From NCBI GenBank assembly GCA_949987705.1, contig OX465282.1, positions 1,972,501-2,036,500 on the forward strand: DNA of 64,000 nucleotides. Direction: 5' to 3'. Of the stretch, positions 1 through 12,540 are shown in pieces (position 1 is the first letter of the stretch; every line of letters starts with the position of its first letter). The notes beneath the pieces were generated by a model. That model was given only the letters and a program-made list of their open reading frames with translations, was not told where the DNA came from and made no database searches. Position numbers and translations under genes: made by a program. The stretch is from Thereva unica. Lineage: Eukaryota; Arthropoda; Insecta; Diptera; Therevidae.

Positions 1-80
1 ATGCCATAAGCCGTTTTGGGATACGATTGTCCTCCATCCTGATCACGTGGCCGGCTAGTCTCAGTCTGTTAGATTACTGA
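1..80 (-). mobile_element. C-terminal fragment of an RTE-like LINE
   Basis: Read on the minus strand, the first 80 bases encode RLRLAGHVIRMEDNRIPKRL. This matches the W/L-AGHV-RM-D-D-R-P block near the C-terminus of RTE-type retrotransposon proteins. The fragment is cut by the window edge and no further coding is seen on its other side. A related block lies at 33275-33352 on the plus strand. Confidence 0.5.
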
Positions 81-1645
81 TAGCATCCTAAAATCCCAGA
101 GCTTAGAGCTTAGACAACCGCCACAGGCGACAAAACAACCACCGTACTTAAGGCTCACGAGGTTGTGGCATCAAAAGGCGCGATAGAGCGCTAACTGGGA
201 ATCCGGTCGCACTGAAGGCAGCACTACACCAAATCTGATCTATAATTTGTAGTGTTTCAAACGAAATTTTGTGTGCCGAATCAGTGAAGATTTTGCAAAA
301 GATCTATGATGAATGGTGGATGTGAAACATATACGAATTGGAATAGGATAAGGCATTCGTAGAAGATTCAAAAGTGGTAGTTCGAAAGAAGCTAATGCTT
401 GAAAAACGTGGTCTTAGCCTTAAGGAAGTACGAGGCTGAAGATATGATTTCTCAATTTTTTCGGAATCTGCCTTAATGAAACATGTCGTATTTGGTAACG
501 ATACATCGGTGTACGAGTACGACATTCAAATACGCCAACAATATTCGGAATGACACCTTGAAAATGAGTCGAAACCCACAAAAAACCAGGTCTAATTTGC
601 TTCAAAACTACCAAATAACTCTAACTGTTGGGCGATAAGGTTATAACTACTACTCAATTCACCAATCAATGAATATTAGTAGATGCAAGATCCATTTGAA
701 ATGTTACATGAATAGTTCTAGTTTCCCTCGATTACTGATGTACTGGCCTTTTGTACTGACCTTTTGTACTTATCACCTCTGCAGATGATCGTTTTGTGAT
801 AGTCCTCGCAGATCTCTCTCAATGGGATTACACTTCAACAAAAACTTTGTAAAAACTATATGTCATTCAGTTTTTCAACCACAATCCCCAAAATTCTTCA
901 TCGATTACGAACCAAAAAAAAACGCCACAAACTTTTTCCCCAAATAAATTTTGCATGAAAAAATTCAAGCTCGATCAATACTCCAAGGACCCGCAAAAAA
1001 CCATTAGTCTACTACTAAAGAAGAATGACAATCCTCCTTTATGTAAGAAGTCATGTCAAACCTAACCCATCCGTTAAGGAACATTATGCTTTAAAAAAAA
1101 TAGAATTTCACTTAAAATTATGAACGCCCTTCACATTTCAAACATAAACCAATTTCTCTCAACTAAGCAGCAGCAGCAAGCAAGCAAAGGCATCACAATA
1201 TTACTGTGACATAATTATTTTCGAGTTCACTAAAAATCCATTAAAATAGCTTCGCTGCATACTTTTCTTCGTTCATCGTACTTGGTTCGGTTCATTCATC
1301 GTTCATCGCCATCTTCTTTTTTTCCTCCGGTTTTTTATGTGCTGTGTGCTATGTTTGGGTTATGTTGTGTGCCGTCGAAAAGAGTCAGAGAGCTTTCAGA
1401 AGAGAAGACGTGAACATTAATCTTACTTTAAATGTCTTTACTTTACTCTGTTAAGCTATAAGTTGCCATATAGCTTTTAGAAGTCCTCCCCCCCTCTTTT
1501 TTACTACACCCCGCGCAAAAAATTGTATATACATATGTATAGGAGAAGAGAAAGTAAAGAAAGTATATATCACCCGTCACCAAAATAAATAAGAAGAAAT
1601 AGAACGAGCAATTCTTGCTGTACCTGCCTAAACCATTTTTGGAGC
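81..1645. other. No recognisable gene
   Basis: AT-rich DNA. The short open frames here (about 60-75 codons) overlap on both strands and resemble no family known to me. I see no exon, RNA gene or clear transposon end. Confidence 0.5.
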
Positions 1646-1785
1646 GCACAAATTTTTGGTGGCATCCATACATGCACAAATTTTTGGTGGCAGCCATACA
1701 TGCACAAATTTTTGGTGGCATCCATACGTGCACAAATTTTTGGTGGCATCCATACATGCACAAATTTTTGGTGGCATCCATCCAC
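1646..1785. repeat. 28-bp minisatellite, 5 copies
   Basis: Five head-to-tail units of 28 bp start at 1646, 1674, 1702, 1730 and 1758. Each begins GCACAAATTTTTGGTGGCA and continues to CATACAT. Copies differ by one or two bases, except the last, which diverges at its end. Because 28 is not a multiple of 3, the array opens overlapping frames on both strands (repeated peptides such as MDATKNLC); these are artefacts and not genes. Confidence 0.97.
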
Positions 1786-2659
1786 CCAACAAACAGGTGG
1801 GACGCTCCACTAATGAGCCCTGCTTTAAGGTTAACGTGAAACAACGAAAAAAGTCAAAGCTATCAATTAACTTTGACAACTTAAGTACGTCTGAGAAGCG
1901 AAAAGCTTTTTACTTGCATTATTTTTTTTCCTGTTAAAACTCAAGAAAAACTCCTCAAGGAGAGAGTATCCTGTGTAATGTGCTTTAGTCCTTGTGTTTG
2001 CTATACTTTCATATTTTTTTTTTTTTTATTTATTAATTTCACTCCATTTTTTCGGCTGCTGCTGCTTCTTCTGCTGCTTTCGCTCGAAAGTTGAAAATTT
2101 ATGAAAGATGCCTTCCAGAAAATTTATGATGTCAAAAACTTTACTTTAATGGTGGGAAACTTTCTTTGTATACAAAAAAGAAACAGCAATGGAAAACGTG
2201 ATTAAAATTTTAGTCACTATGTAATTAACGAAGAAGAAAATCTATGTAAGTGTATCGCCTTGGTTCGCGCAAAACCCACCCCGGGAGAGAGGGAATGAAA
2301 CACGACGACGACGGATCGACGACAAAAAAGTGACAAAGAAAGTCTTAAACGCTGCAAGGAGCACAATTTCGCGCTTGAAACTACAACCGAAAGTGTCGCC
2401 CGGAAACTTGTCGTTATTTTTCTTGGTGGTCCTTTTTGGGTGACAGTTTTATTTCTACACTTCAACTTCATCCACCTCGGCAGAGTGACAGAAGTTTATA
2501 ATTTCAAATCATAAGCTGTGCCAGAGAGAAAGGGTAGGATCGAGCAAGTTTTGTTTTTGTTAGATTAAATTTAATTTATTAAAATCATCAAATAGTCCTT
2601 CGAACCGGATCCTTACAGAAGAGCAAGAACTAATAACTACTTTATAATAATTCTTTGAG
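1786..2659. other. No recognisable gene
   Basis: AT-rich sequence with a poly-T run near 2014-2027 and only short overlapping frames. Its right end is the left target-site copy of the LINE that follows. Confidence 0.5.
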
Positions 2660-2671
2660 TATACCCCAGCA

Positions 2672-4160
2672 TTTTCTCTCACGCAACACCCAAAGACTTC
2701 AGGCCAATCAGCTTATCATCCTTTCTATTAAAAACTCTAGAAAGGCTAATCGAAATATATCTGAGGCAGACCATACTAACCTCGGAACTCTCTGACGCAC
2801 AACACGCCTATACAAAGGGCACATCTGCTGATACTGCTCTACACTCATTGGTCTCAACCATTGAAAAATCCCTCGAGATCAAGGAGTGTACATTAGTAGC
2901 ATTTCTTGACATAGAAGGAGCATTTAACAATGTATTGGCGGAAGCCATTACCCTGGCCTTGATAGAACATGGGATCGAGACATCATTGGTGCCTCTTATC
3001 CACCAAATGCTTACCGGCAGAATGGTGAGCTCGATCTTGGGCGACAGCTCGGTCCGAAAGGCCGTCGATAGAGGCACTCCGCAACGAGGAGTACTTTCCA
3101 CACTGCTATGGATCGTAACTATGAACCAGCTGTTGCGACACATGCAGGCAGAGGGGCATCACGCCCTGGCGTCCGCGGATGACGTTGTTATCATCAAAAA
3201 AGAAAAATTTCCTCGTGTCCTCTGTGAACTCATGGAGGCGGCGTTGCAAACCCTCTCAAGCTGGACCCAGTAAAAACGGAGCTAGTCCTCTTCACAAGGA
3301 GGTATAAGATCCTTCCGTTAGAGCCCCGCGGCTAAACAATGTTAGGCTCAAAACTAACAATAGTGCCAAATACCTGGGAGTATTCTGGACAAGAAACTCC
3401 TTTGGAAAGAAAACACAGAAGAGCGCATTAAGAAAGCGACCATAGCGCTTTTTGCTTGAAAAAAATCCATTGGCCAGAAATGGGGCTTCTCCCCTAACAT
3501 AGTGCGATGGATCTACACAGCGATCGTCCGCCCAATTCTCCTTTTCGGGGTTTTAGTATGGTCGCGTCGTGAATGGATAAATAGACCACACAGTTTTCAG
3601 GGTGCCATAAACTTCTTTACCCATCGCTCTAAGCTCGAGGGTCGGGTGGGGAAGGAGGAGTATTTTCCCCAGAACTTGGGATTGAAGTCTCCTTCCGACT
3701 ACCCGATCACTGCAGTGTATACCAAGCGGAGATTTGGGCATTGCAAGGCAATAGGAACCGGACTGTCTACATCTTATCAGATAGTCAAGCAGCTCTGAAA
3801 GCCCTGCGCTCCTGCACTGCGACCCGCTTAGATATTGAGACCTACGATTTCTGCAGAAGCAGTAAAAATCTGGACGAGGCGGAAAGTGTACTACATCTTC
3901 TCTGTCACTGCCCGGCCCTAAGCAGAATAAGGTTAACCACATTTCGCGAGTCCTTTCTAAGCACCCTTGCGGAAATCTCGAAGATTGGGATCCCGCAACT
4001 AAGAAGATGCATTACTTCCTCGAGATGGTTTTAGCGAAGAAACGACACTTTTACATCAGGTTTAAAGTGGGATCACTATGGCATCTCAATGAGCCTATCC
4101 TTCTGGCCTAAGTGTATGAGCTTAAACCAATAGCTCAGCAATATCTAACCTAACCTAACC
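2672..4160 (+). mobile_element. 5'-truncated LINE with RNase H, flanked by a 12-bp target duplication
   Basis: A non-LTR retrotransposon fragment of the R1/LOA/I group. It enters inside the reverse transcriptase at PKDFRPISL (about 2690). RT motifs follow in order: AFLDIEGAFNN near 2900-2930, RGTPQRGVLS near 3070-3100, and SADDVVII near 3170-3195, where SADD replaces the usual YADD. Next come KYLGVFW-like coding near 3370, an RNase H block LSDSQAALKALRS near 3770-3810, and a C-terminal CHCPALSRIR near 3900-3930. Stops and frame changes (for example after 3270) show it is dead. The 3' end is a short TAACC repeat. TATACCCCAGCA occurs exactly at 2660-2671 and 4161-4172, which fixes both ends of the insertion. 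Confidence 0.88.
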
Positions 4161-4339
4161 TATACCCCAGCAAAATATACAAAGGATGAGAAGTTTACTA
4201 AGCTCTTGACGATCTATCCCTTAAATTTAAAAAGAACGCCCAAACTTTTGTTACGCGTTCAACTTTGGCTCTAACTAAATCTTTCCAAGCAGAGTTGAAC
4301 GCTACATTGGTATGCAACTATGAAAATTTAATACGATCA

Positions 4340-5575
4340 CATTTTTATCCGATCGTGTAGCCAAACGGAAATGAAAGCATGAAAGAGATAGAATTCCAGA
4401 GGACTTTTTTCCAAAGTTAAATCGTCGTGCCTAAAGCGGTTAAGATATTTCCAATACCACCCATGTCCACTCAGGAGCTGTGTGAGTTCGTAACTCCCTT
4501 CTCCACACTCCTTCTTAACCCATATTTCCACGTTAGGAATAACCTTGTGGGTCCAACGACCGTTGACAGATTTGTCCCACTTCCTTGCCATTTCCTTACA
4601 AAATCGTAATACCATTGGTCAGCACAAATCGCCACTTTGTCTGCCGTGCCCTTCAAATGCGCTTTGAAATTCAGCCTCCGGTCGATCATCACTCCCAGGT
4701 ACCTCATAGCGGGCTGTGATTGAATGATCTGTTCCCCTACCTTGATCCTTACGGACACTAGCTTTCGCTTTTTGCTGATCAGCACAGAATTTTGTGTTTC
4801 AGCCCAGCGCGTTCTAGCCACGCTCTTATTTCCCAGTTCGCTTCGTTCGCATACAGTTTTTTTACGACAACCACCACCCCGATGTCATCCCCAAACACGA
4901 TCGTCACTGGTCACTGGTTCCAAACACATCATTGTACATTGCGATCCACAGGAGAGGCCCGAAGATGGAACCCTGCGGAATACCGCATGTTGTCCCGAAC
5001 ACCTTTGGACCATCTTCCGAATTAAAATGAAGCGACCTACCCTGAGAGTCCACTAGGTACTTTGTTGTACCTAGCCTAATCAACGCTTCAACTATTTTGC
5101 TTCACCTTGCTGAGCTGCAACCATTTTTTACGTAGAGGAGCAGTTTTTCTCTATGGCGGCTCTTGCTATGCCCACTAACATGTTGACTGTATCAGTCGTC
5201 GACCTTGCCTTTCTGAAGCCGAATTGCTTATCTGACAGGCCGCCTGTCCTTTCGACGCTAGAGAGAATCCTGGCGCTATCGCAGTCTCGAAGCTTTATTT
5301 GGTATGACATCCATGCCAGGGGCCTTATTGATGGTTACCTTCTGGGTCCACCTGAGGGTGGGATTATACTCTGGACGGACGGTTCCGTTTTTTCTGAGTT
5401 CTCCTTCTCGCTTTCAGGCAGGCCCTACGGCACTCATCGATCTATGTGTTCCACCAAATGTTTGATGAAAGTCCACGGTTGCTGCGCTATCAGCCCTTTG
5501 AGGGTAATGAAAAGCCGGACGAAACAGGGTCCTGGTACTCTTCTCATCGATCCGGAACCACACCCATCAGCCTAA
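4340..5575 (-). mobile_element. R1-like LINE remnant
   Basis: Minus-strand non-LTR retrotransposon coding in several frames. From 5' to 3' it shows NKAPGMD near 5345-5310, SDKQFGFRKARSTTD near 5240-5190, CGIPQGSIFGPLLW near 4992-4950, RYLGVMIDRRLNFKAHL near 4705-4650, and a C-terminal segment NGRWTH...LTQLLSGHG near 4560-4450. The order and the PLLW-IAMYND wording are typical of the R1 clade. Frameshifts, stops and an apparent internal deletion after NKAPGMD mark it as a pseudogene. It sits about 170 bp to the right of the preceding LINE and in the opposite direction, so the two are separate insertions. Confidence 0.82.
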
Positions 5576-6844
5576 TAAAAAAATCCTAGAAAATCGGACT
5601 CTGATGAAATAAGGCTTGTAAGGCTGCCATTATCTTACCGTGGAGCAGCAAGAAGGATGTACTGGAGTACTGGGGCTGCTTATGGTATAATAGGCCAACA
5701 TCACGGCCTGCAACCCCGATCTAGGAGTGGGCAACGTAGTAGTAGTCAGACCCTGTAAGTTTCGGATCTGTACATGAATACCGGTTTTAAAAGGGATTTG
5801 AATAGTAATAATAGAATATAAACTGACAGTTTGGTTCCCAGGCTAAACTGCTTCCCTACCTACTTTTAACACTTCTGCTTATTCTTTTTGACTTAACATA
5901 TTTCAACATGCAATAGACTGTAGTATGTTTTATTCGCTAGCAATATTCTTTTTCGATTATAATACTTTGGCCTGTTCTTCCTCTACTCTTCATATTAGGG
6001 ATTCGCATATGTTTCGTCTTTTTTACGTTGATGGTAATTCCGGATCTCTATAGTTTGTGTGATAGAAAGATCCTTGGTGTTTTTAAAGGTCCAAGCCCTT
6101 TCAATTCACTTTTATCTCTCAAAAAATCGCTTCATTTTAATAAATTATATTTCTTTTAAATTTAAAACTCTTCCCTCAAGACACTCTTCTGGAATGCAAT
6201 TAATATGTAATGAATCAGTCAATCAATATCAAGGATTCAAACAGCTTAAAAATAAATAATGAGTAAAAAACGGTTTTTTACGTCTTTTTCCCTGGAAAAA
6301 TTTATAATTGAAAAATTTCCTCTTAGTAATTAGTTTACTCCTAAGAAACTTATCCTCGAGCTCTGTCAGGGCTTGAAGGCTACAGTTTCTGAAGGAAGAA
6401 ATTAATTGACTCGATTGAAAATCTAAGAGATGTCATTAAGAGGAAGCGATTGGCAGAATGGGCTCAGGCAGGGGGTAGGGATTTTACGCCTTTATTTCCT
6501 TTCGGAAGGTGATTTTCATTTTATGGAGTGGAGAGAGAGGTGTAAGTATGAAATAAGAAACATTTTTTATCGAGGAAGCTTTCTTGCTGGAACACTTTAT
6601 ATAAGATGGTTTCATTTAATTATTTTTTTTAGTTTTGTTTATTTTTAATTAAAATTCCTACTTTTTTGCTGATGGGTAAAGAGTTGCGGTATTTGATCAA
6701 GATAATTTATTTAATAAAAACTTGATTTTATAATAACGCACACAGAAATGTGCAATTTTCTCTCTTTCAGTACGTAACAACAACAGGGTCAATAACTTCT
6801 CGACTACTTTCAGTATGCTTATGTAACCAATTAAAAATATAAAA
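5576..6844. other. No recognisable gene
   Basis: AT-rich unique-looking sequence. Open frames are short and show no domain wording. No transposon ends were identified. Confidence 0.45.
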
Positions 6845-7041
6845 TGGCCTTACAACGGGCGAACAGCGGCCGTTTAGACTTTAAAGGGACATATGATGGC
6901 GGTAGAGTTTTTACCTATTTTTAATGGGAGCACATACGCCGTCACGAGGGCTAAACTTAATCAAGAGATTTAAATGGTCAAGATCATACCTCTACAGACG
7001 GGTATCCCGAGTAAAAATAAATTGTGGCCTTACAACGGGCG
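6845..7041. repeat. 17-bp direct repeat 180 bp apart
   Basis: TGGCCTTACAACGGGCG occurs at 6845-6861 and again at 7025-7041, each preceded by an A-rich stretch. The sequence between them is otherwise different, so this may be the remnant of an old tandem duplication. Confidence 0.55.
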
Positions 7042-8637
7042 TGATTGTTATAGCCCGACACCGTGATGCATGGATCCAAATAATCTACTAGATCCGTCGT
7101 ATTCAGTCTGCTCTGGACCTCGAGCAGGATGTGGCCCAAGGCCATGTACGATCGGTCTTGGAGTCAGTGCTCCCTGTTTGTGCCGTGTTCGAGTCATATT
7201 GAATTTTATTTTTTGCTCGAAATTGCTTTTCGCATTCATTTTGGCGTCCCTTATCACCAGGCGCCTAGAGCGACCGCTCCACTCGCTCTACCCTAGGGCC
7301 GGCGCTGTCCCGCATTACTGATCCCGCAAAAATGTTGCGGAATTGGATTCCCAAATTGAAACTAGATCATTAAGAATCAAAATGACCTACATTAACGGTT
7401 TGTATAGACGTTGTGCTCATAACATATAAAATTATGTAACCCTCGTCCTATATAGACACAAACGCCTTTCTCTTTGCATCATTGAACCCAAAACTTAACT
7501 CAAAAATAATGACATTCAACAAATGCGATAACAATCAAAATATGTTGTTGTAAAAAAAAGACATTTACACAGCCTAACCAGCCAAGCATACATATGTATT
7601 CCCATCCGTCCGTTCAATCTCCATACGAACTAATGACATTATTTCAATTAAAAATCCCACAACATAGCACCCGATCGCAGTTACTAGGAAACCATAGTCA
7701 AAAATTACCCAACAGCTTGAATGCGCGTCCAATAAAAGCAATAAGCGGCACAGTATACTTCCCCAAAACTCCCCCCCCCCCCCAACAACCATCCACCACC
7801 CGAAAAATCTGTTTCATTTAATTTCTTAATGGTGTACCATGACACAAAAATGTTATTAATCCGTTACGAAAACAGAAGTAAAAAAAAATTCGTATAGTAA
7901 TGGAAACTTTCATACCCAAAAATCACGGGTGTGGGGGACGAAGGGCGGGAAAAGTAAAAAAACCCGACGAAAAATAAGGGAGGAAAATCGTTGCCCTAAA
8001 TATATACGTACATTGCCGCCTCGCGCTGGTACCAACAAAACACTGAGAGTCATTCACCATCGCCGATTCCTTCAAGGCTCCCCTACACCCCTCCATCCAC
8101 CCCTCCACCCATCGAGCTCAGCAAGGCTTCACCATAACTTCTACAATGGCGGCGCCCAATTCTTTTCTACGGCAAATGGGCTTCAATGTTGTTGGCATAA
8201 ATTGCGTCTAAGCAACTGTGCGCTCCTCCATCGCCTAGCGTCGTTATATGGTGTGAAGAGAAATCTGGCAACACTTCAAATAAGAAACAGCAACAACACC
8301 AATAACACAGCAGCAACAACAACAACAACGACAAAAATTGCTAATTACTATTTAATCGATTTTCCGGACGAGGTTTTTTAATAGCAGCTTGTTCGCCTCG
8401 ATTCGCTTTTCCTTTTTCTATTTTGGATTTTTTTTTATATCCCGGAAAATTGAAGCGTAATTTTTGTGGAAGGGAAATTCTTTTCCTTTTTCGTTTTTTT
8501 TTATTTTTATTTTTGTCAGAAAAGTTTACCGCGGGATTTATGAATTGTTTTCTGGGTTATGTGGACATGGATAGGTTATAGTATGTTGATATTAAATTAC
8601 TTTTAAATAATTCAATGTAAAACTGTTTAGGATGATC
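7042..8637. other. No recognisable gene; simple repeats
   Basis: Contains a GC-rich patch near 7255-7315 including CCTAGGGCCGGCGCTG, a run of C near 7771-7782, and a CAG/CAA-rich stretch near 8290-8335. A 150-codon frame at 7929-8381 has no recognisable domain and its low-complexity N-rich/T-rich tail comes from the CAA repeat, so I do not call it a gene. Confidence 0.4.
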
Positions 8638-9187
8638 GGGAAATGGAGTGCTGCCATATCAATCTTGAAACGCTCCTTAAAAAGCTTCCATCGGTCTCCT
8701 TCCTATACCAGACCTATATAGTCTCACTGGGGAAAACTAGGAGAGCTTTTCAGGGGACCTTTTTTAGCGCTGCAAATTATGCTTCCAAAGGAGCATTTCT
8801 GGAGTTTTCAGAAGTTTTATATAACGAGCAAAACTGGTAATTGTTTTAATAACCATAAATCGTGCTACACTCACGTCGACTCACTCAAACGACTGTGCGT
8901 TTTTAGTTTTTTGGTATACATTCCCTTCAGCGGGAAATAGAGTGCTCCCATATCAATCTTGAAACACTCCTTAAAAATCTTCCATCGGTCTCCTTCCTAT
9001 ATCAGTTTTATATAGTCTCAGTGGGGAAAACTAGAAGCTCTATTCAGGGAAGCTTTTTTAGCGCTGCAAATTATGCTTCCAAAGAAGCATTGCTGGAGTT
9101 TTAAGAAGTTTTATAGAACGAGCAAAACTGGTAATTATTTTAATAGCCATAAACCGTGTCACACCCACATCGACTCACTAAAATAAC
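8638..9187. repeat. Two-copy tandem duplication, period about 294 bp
   Basis: The block 8638-8891 is repeated at 8932-9187 with about 85-90 percent identity by eye. Shared landmarks include CTTCCATCGGTCTCCTTCCT, TTTTTTAGCGCTGCAAATTA and AACGAGCAAAACTGGTAATT. No coding similarity was recognised. It could be a fragment of a tandem satellite or a non-autonomous element. Confidence 0.88.
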
Positions 9188-10067
9188 AACTACGCATCCA
9201 AAATGGCTGAAACTTTGGAGAGTAACTGTCAAAAGATGCACAACTACATTCACTAGATTCTATTGACCACCCTCGTATATATAACTCAGTCTTCAAGTCT
9301 TCGAAAGCAATAAGAAGAAAACTTTTTGAAAGGCAAGACTCTGGTACAGTATACATCAGTCTGGTGGAAGGATAAATAGACGCCCGGACTCGGATGACTC
9401 GAGGTCTGGACTTCAAATTCTTTAAATATTAGGCCAGCAAAGCTTCCAGAGATTTATGGAATCGTATCAAGAATGATTTCAAGACTTAAGTTGGTTTGGA
9501 CACTGGAAATTTGCGCCCTTATCACCTATGGAGAATCTGAAAGGCAAAGGGCCCCGAGAAGGACGAGTGTGCTCTTCGTTTATCTGTCACGTTATCCCAA
9601 AAAAGGGATGAGCTAGTCCCATTGTTTAGCCCGCCCTTGTTTGATGGCAAAATTTTCGACCGATTGTTATACTTGTTTAAATGAAATCTGATGTAGTGAA
9701 GATACTAGTGATACAACAGCCCAAGCCAGACATTTTCAATTGAGCTGTTATGTTAGTAGCATAGCAGCATGGCTCCGGGGTCACATATTTTACAAAATTG
9801 CGCAATTGAACTTTTTGGTTTGCGTCTTGGGCTGAAGTATGTATCTTGGAAAGCTTTTACAATTGTGTCTAGAGTTGAAGCGGTGCGCCATCTGTGTGGA
9901 ACTAGTTTAACCTTTACTTTTTAGTTCGTCTCATGCTGGGTGAGATCTTGGGGGAGAATTTGATCCATGCTCCAACACTTAGATGTGCCTTGGATGAGCA
10001 TTCAAGCTGAGTGATCTTTCACACTGGGAATCGAATCTCTAGTTCATTGCATGGGTTATTATGGAGA
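9188..10067. other. No recognisable gene
   Basis: An 85-codon minus-strand frame at 9159-9416 overlaps the preceding duplication and has no family resemblance. Nothing else was recognised. Confidence 0.45.
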
Positions 10068-10770
10068 TTATATAATTGAACTTTGCTGTGTTTTGCGAAC
10101 TTGCGAGTCTTTATCAACATTCTCATCGACTTTAAAATTATTGAGTCGTCGTCTTCTTTTCTTTGATCCGTTAGCTGGCGGTCCGAGTGGGACGTCCCCT
10201 GCTGTTGCCTGGCCGATGCGGCTGTTGACGTCGGACGTCGATGCTACTTTCGTTTCTCCAAGCAATGATCCCAAATATTTGAACCTTGGAACCTGTTCGA
10301 TTTGGGTTCCATCGTATTGAATGCAGGCCCTCGATCGGTCCGTTGTAAGCACTTTGGTCTTTTGCGCATTGATTTTTAACCCGTATGACAGGGCGATGCG
10401 GGAAATGTCGTATAAGATGTCCGTTGCTTTGGCATCCGTGTCGGCGAAGACGGCGCTATCGTCGGCGGACATTAAGTTGGCTACGAAGTTGTTGTCGTCG
10501 AATCGAACTCCGAGCCGTCTATCGAATGCTTCACGCATAATCGCGTCGATCACAACATTGAAGAGAAGTGGCGAAGCGACGTCTCTCTGTCGGACACCCG
10601 TTTGAATCGGAAACTCCTCGGATAAGTCGCTTCGAATACGAACGGTGCTGATTGAGCCATCGTACGAGGCTTGGAGAAGTTGGATGATTCTCAATGGCAC
10701 GTGTTCGGCTTCCAAGACTCTCCACAAGCTGTTCCAATCGATAGAAATTAATACAACTATAGAGATAGAC
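10068..10770 (-). mobile_element. RTE-type LINE reverse transcriptase fragment
   Basis: A continuous minus-strand frame encodes the middle and end of a reverse transcriptase. It reads DWNSLWRVL near 10740, LLQASYDG near 10665, QTGVRQRDVASPLLFNV near 10605-10555 (PQG replaced by RQR), SADDSAVFADT near 10475-10440, LKINAQKTKVLTTD near 10385-10345, and FKYLGSLL near 10285. This wording is that of RTE-clade LINEs. Its upstream part is missing and the coding stops where minisatellite-like sequence begins. A longer relative lies at 46650-48600. Confidence 0.9.
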
Positions 10771-10794
10771 CAGACAGGCAGCGACATAGCTAGA

Positions 10795-11182
10795 CAGGTA
10801 CGAATGTCTGGCCTGTCTGGTCCGGTCTATCTATCTGGTTTGTCTGTCTCTGATCTGGTCTGGTATGACTGGTCTGTCGGGTCTATGTTTTCTGGTCTGT
10901 TTGGTCTGGTCTTGTCCGTTTGGTCTGTCTGGTCTGTCTGGTCTGTCTGGGCTGTCTGGTCTGTCTGGTCTGTCTGGTCTGTCTGGTCTGTCTGGTCTGT
11001 TTGGTCTGTTTGGTCTGTCTGGTCTGTCTGGTCTGTCTGGTCTGTCTGGTCTGTTTGGTCTGTCTGGTCTGCCTGGTCTGCCTGGTCTGTCTGGTCTGCC
11101 TGGTTTGTCTGGTCTGCCTGGTCTGCCTGGTCTGTCTGGTCTGTCTGGTCTGCCTGGTCTGTCTGGTCTGTTTGTCTGCTCC
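10795..11182. repeat. 9-bp minisatellite (GGTCTGTCT)n
   Basis: About 40 units of 9 bp, regular from about 10918 to 11180 and degenerate from about 10800. Variants swap single bases (GGTCTGCCT, GGTCTGTTT). All long frames across it (LSG, WSV, VCL repeats on plus and QTR repeats on minus) are products of the 9-bp period and are not called as genes. It directly abuts the truncated RTE fragment. Confidence 0.96.
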
Positions 11183-12540
11183 TACCGACCCCAGCAGAAT
11201 TTCAGCTAGAGCCACATAAGACACAAATCGCAAAAGCTTTCCAAAACACAAACCGCAAAGCTTTAGCCAAAGACACAAACCAAAAGCTCAATTGCGAAAT
11301 ATTTTGAAATAGGTGACCCCAGAACACTATTGCTATACAATTTATGCTCATTGCAAAATATCCCTCAACGTTTTCTAAATCCTCACTATCATATGTACAA
11401 GCTATGATCTAACATTTAAACTCAATGCTACAAAAAGAATGGTTGAGTTGGTCTTAATAAATTTTCATTCAGAACAAAACTTTTTAATTAAAAATAGATT
11501 CTTAAACTTTTTTTAGAGAAATAATTTTACAATAAAAAATCCGCCGGAATCAAGAATTGTTTCCATTTCATTGAAGAAGCAAGGAATTTCTTATCTTTGC
11601 CCCCCCAAAAAGGAAACTTTGAAAAAGCAAAAGATTCTTTCTGCATTCATTGCATTTTTGTATATCTTTTACCTATCGATAAAGAAGAAATAAAAACTTT
11701 CAAAGTTTATGAATTTTAAGGAAATTACTTAAGAAAAACAAAATCCAACAAAAAGAAGATAGCGCCAAGACGTAAGGAAACGCACGTAATAAAAAAAATC
11801 TCTGCAATTTTCCTCGGAGGTAATAAAAAATTCTTTATTCTTGACTTCCACATATTTGTAATGAAGTCCCAAAGGCATCATAAATTATTCAATTATGAAA
11901 TGTATAATCTGTAATTTTTTTCTTCTTCTTCTTTTTCGTGAAGGTTGAAAGGGAATTTTAAATCAAGCTTAATTTAAAAGCCTTTCACATGCGAATGCGA
12001 GGGGGTGTGGTTTTGTGGGGGCTTTTTTAAGATATTCAAAAATTTTATTATTAGTATTTCTTTCTTTTTTTTTTTTTTTTTGAATCTTTTATTTATTTCT
12101 CTTATTTTTCATGTGGGTTTTTTGTTAATTTTTAATTTTCTTCAACTTCTCGAGTAAAAAGAGATTTTTAATCAAATATATATCCTAGGGAAAGATGGGA
12201 GATAACCCGGAGGTGTTTCGGTTAACCGGCCTTCATACACGCAAAGTCAAATATAAATCATAAATTATATGTAAGAAAACACAAACCGAAAATTGTTATT
12301 ATGGTTGGCCAAGAAGCTTAAGGTTGCAGATAATATTTTCTTTTTGTAGAATTGTTTTTCTTTCACATAAAATCTCTTAATTTCGAAATGTTTCAAGGCA
12401 TCATCACTTTGAGTAAGAACATGGGACGATATAAGTATGTGTTTTGAACTTTGTTTCATATTTTCGCTGTTTATTGAATTTATGAGCGCGTTGTTATGCT
12501 ATCTGGCATTTTAGCTAACTCCTATCTAATCCCTATTTTT
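11183..12540. other. No recognisable gene
   Basis: AT-rich DNA with a poly-T run at about 12065-12081. Short frames only; no transposon coding seen. Confidence 0.5.

Noticed and set aside
1646..1785. CRISPR-like direct repeats
   Set aside because: Units are contiguous without unique spacers and the genome is eukaryotic.
1443..1937. Five overlapping frames on both strands with repeated peptides such as MDATKNLC
   Set aside because: All come from the 28-bp minisatellite; the period shifts frame each unit and there is no domain.
7929..8381. 150-codon frame with an N/T-rich end as an exon
   Set aside because: No splice signals placed, no family resemblance, and the tail is encoded by a CAA repeat.
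10645..11307. Open frames of 99-220 codons (WSV, LSG, VCL, QTR repeats)
   Set aside because: Products of a 9-bp minisatellite, which keeps every frame open on both strands.
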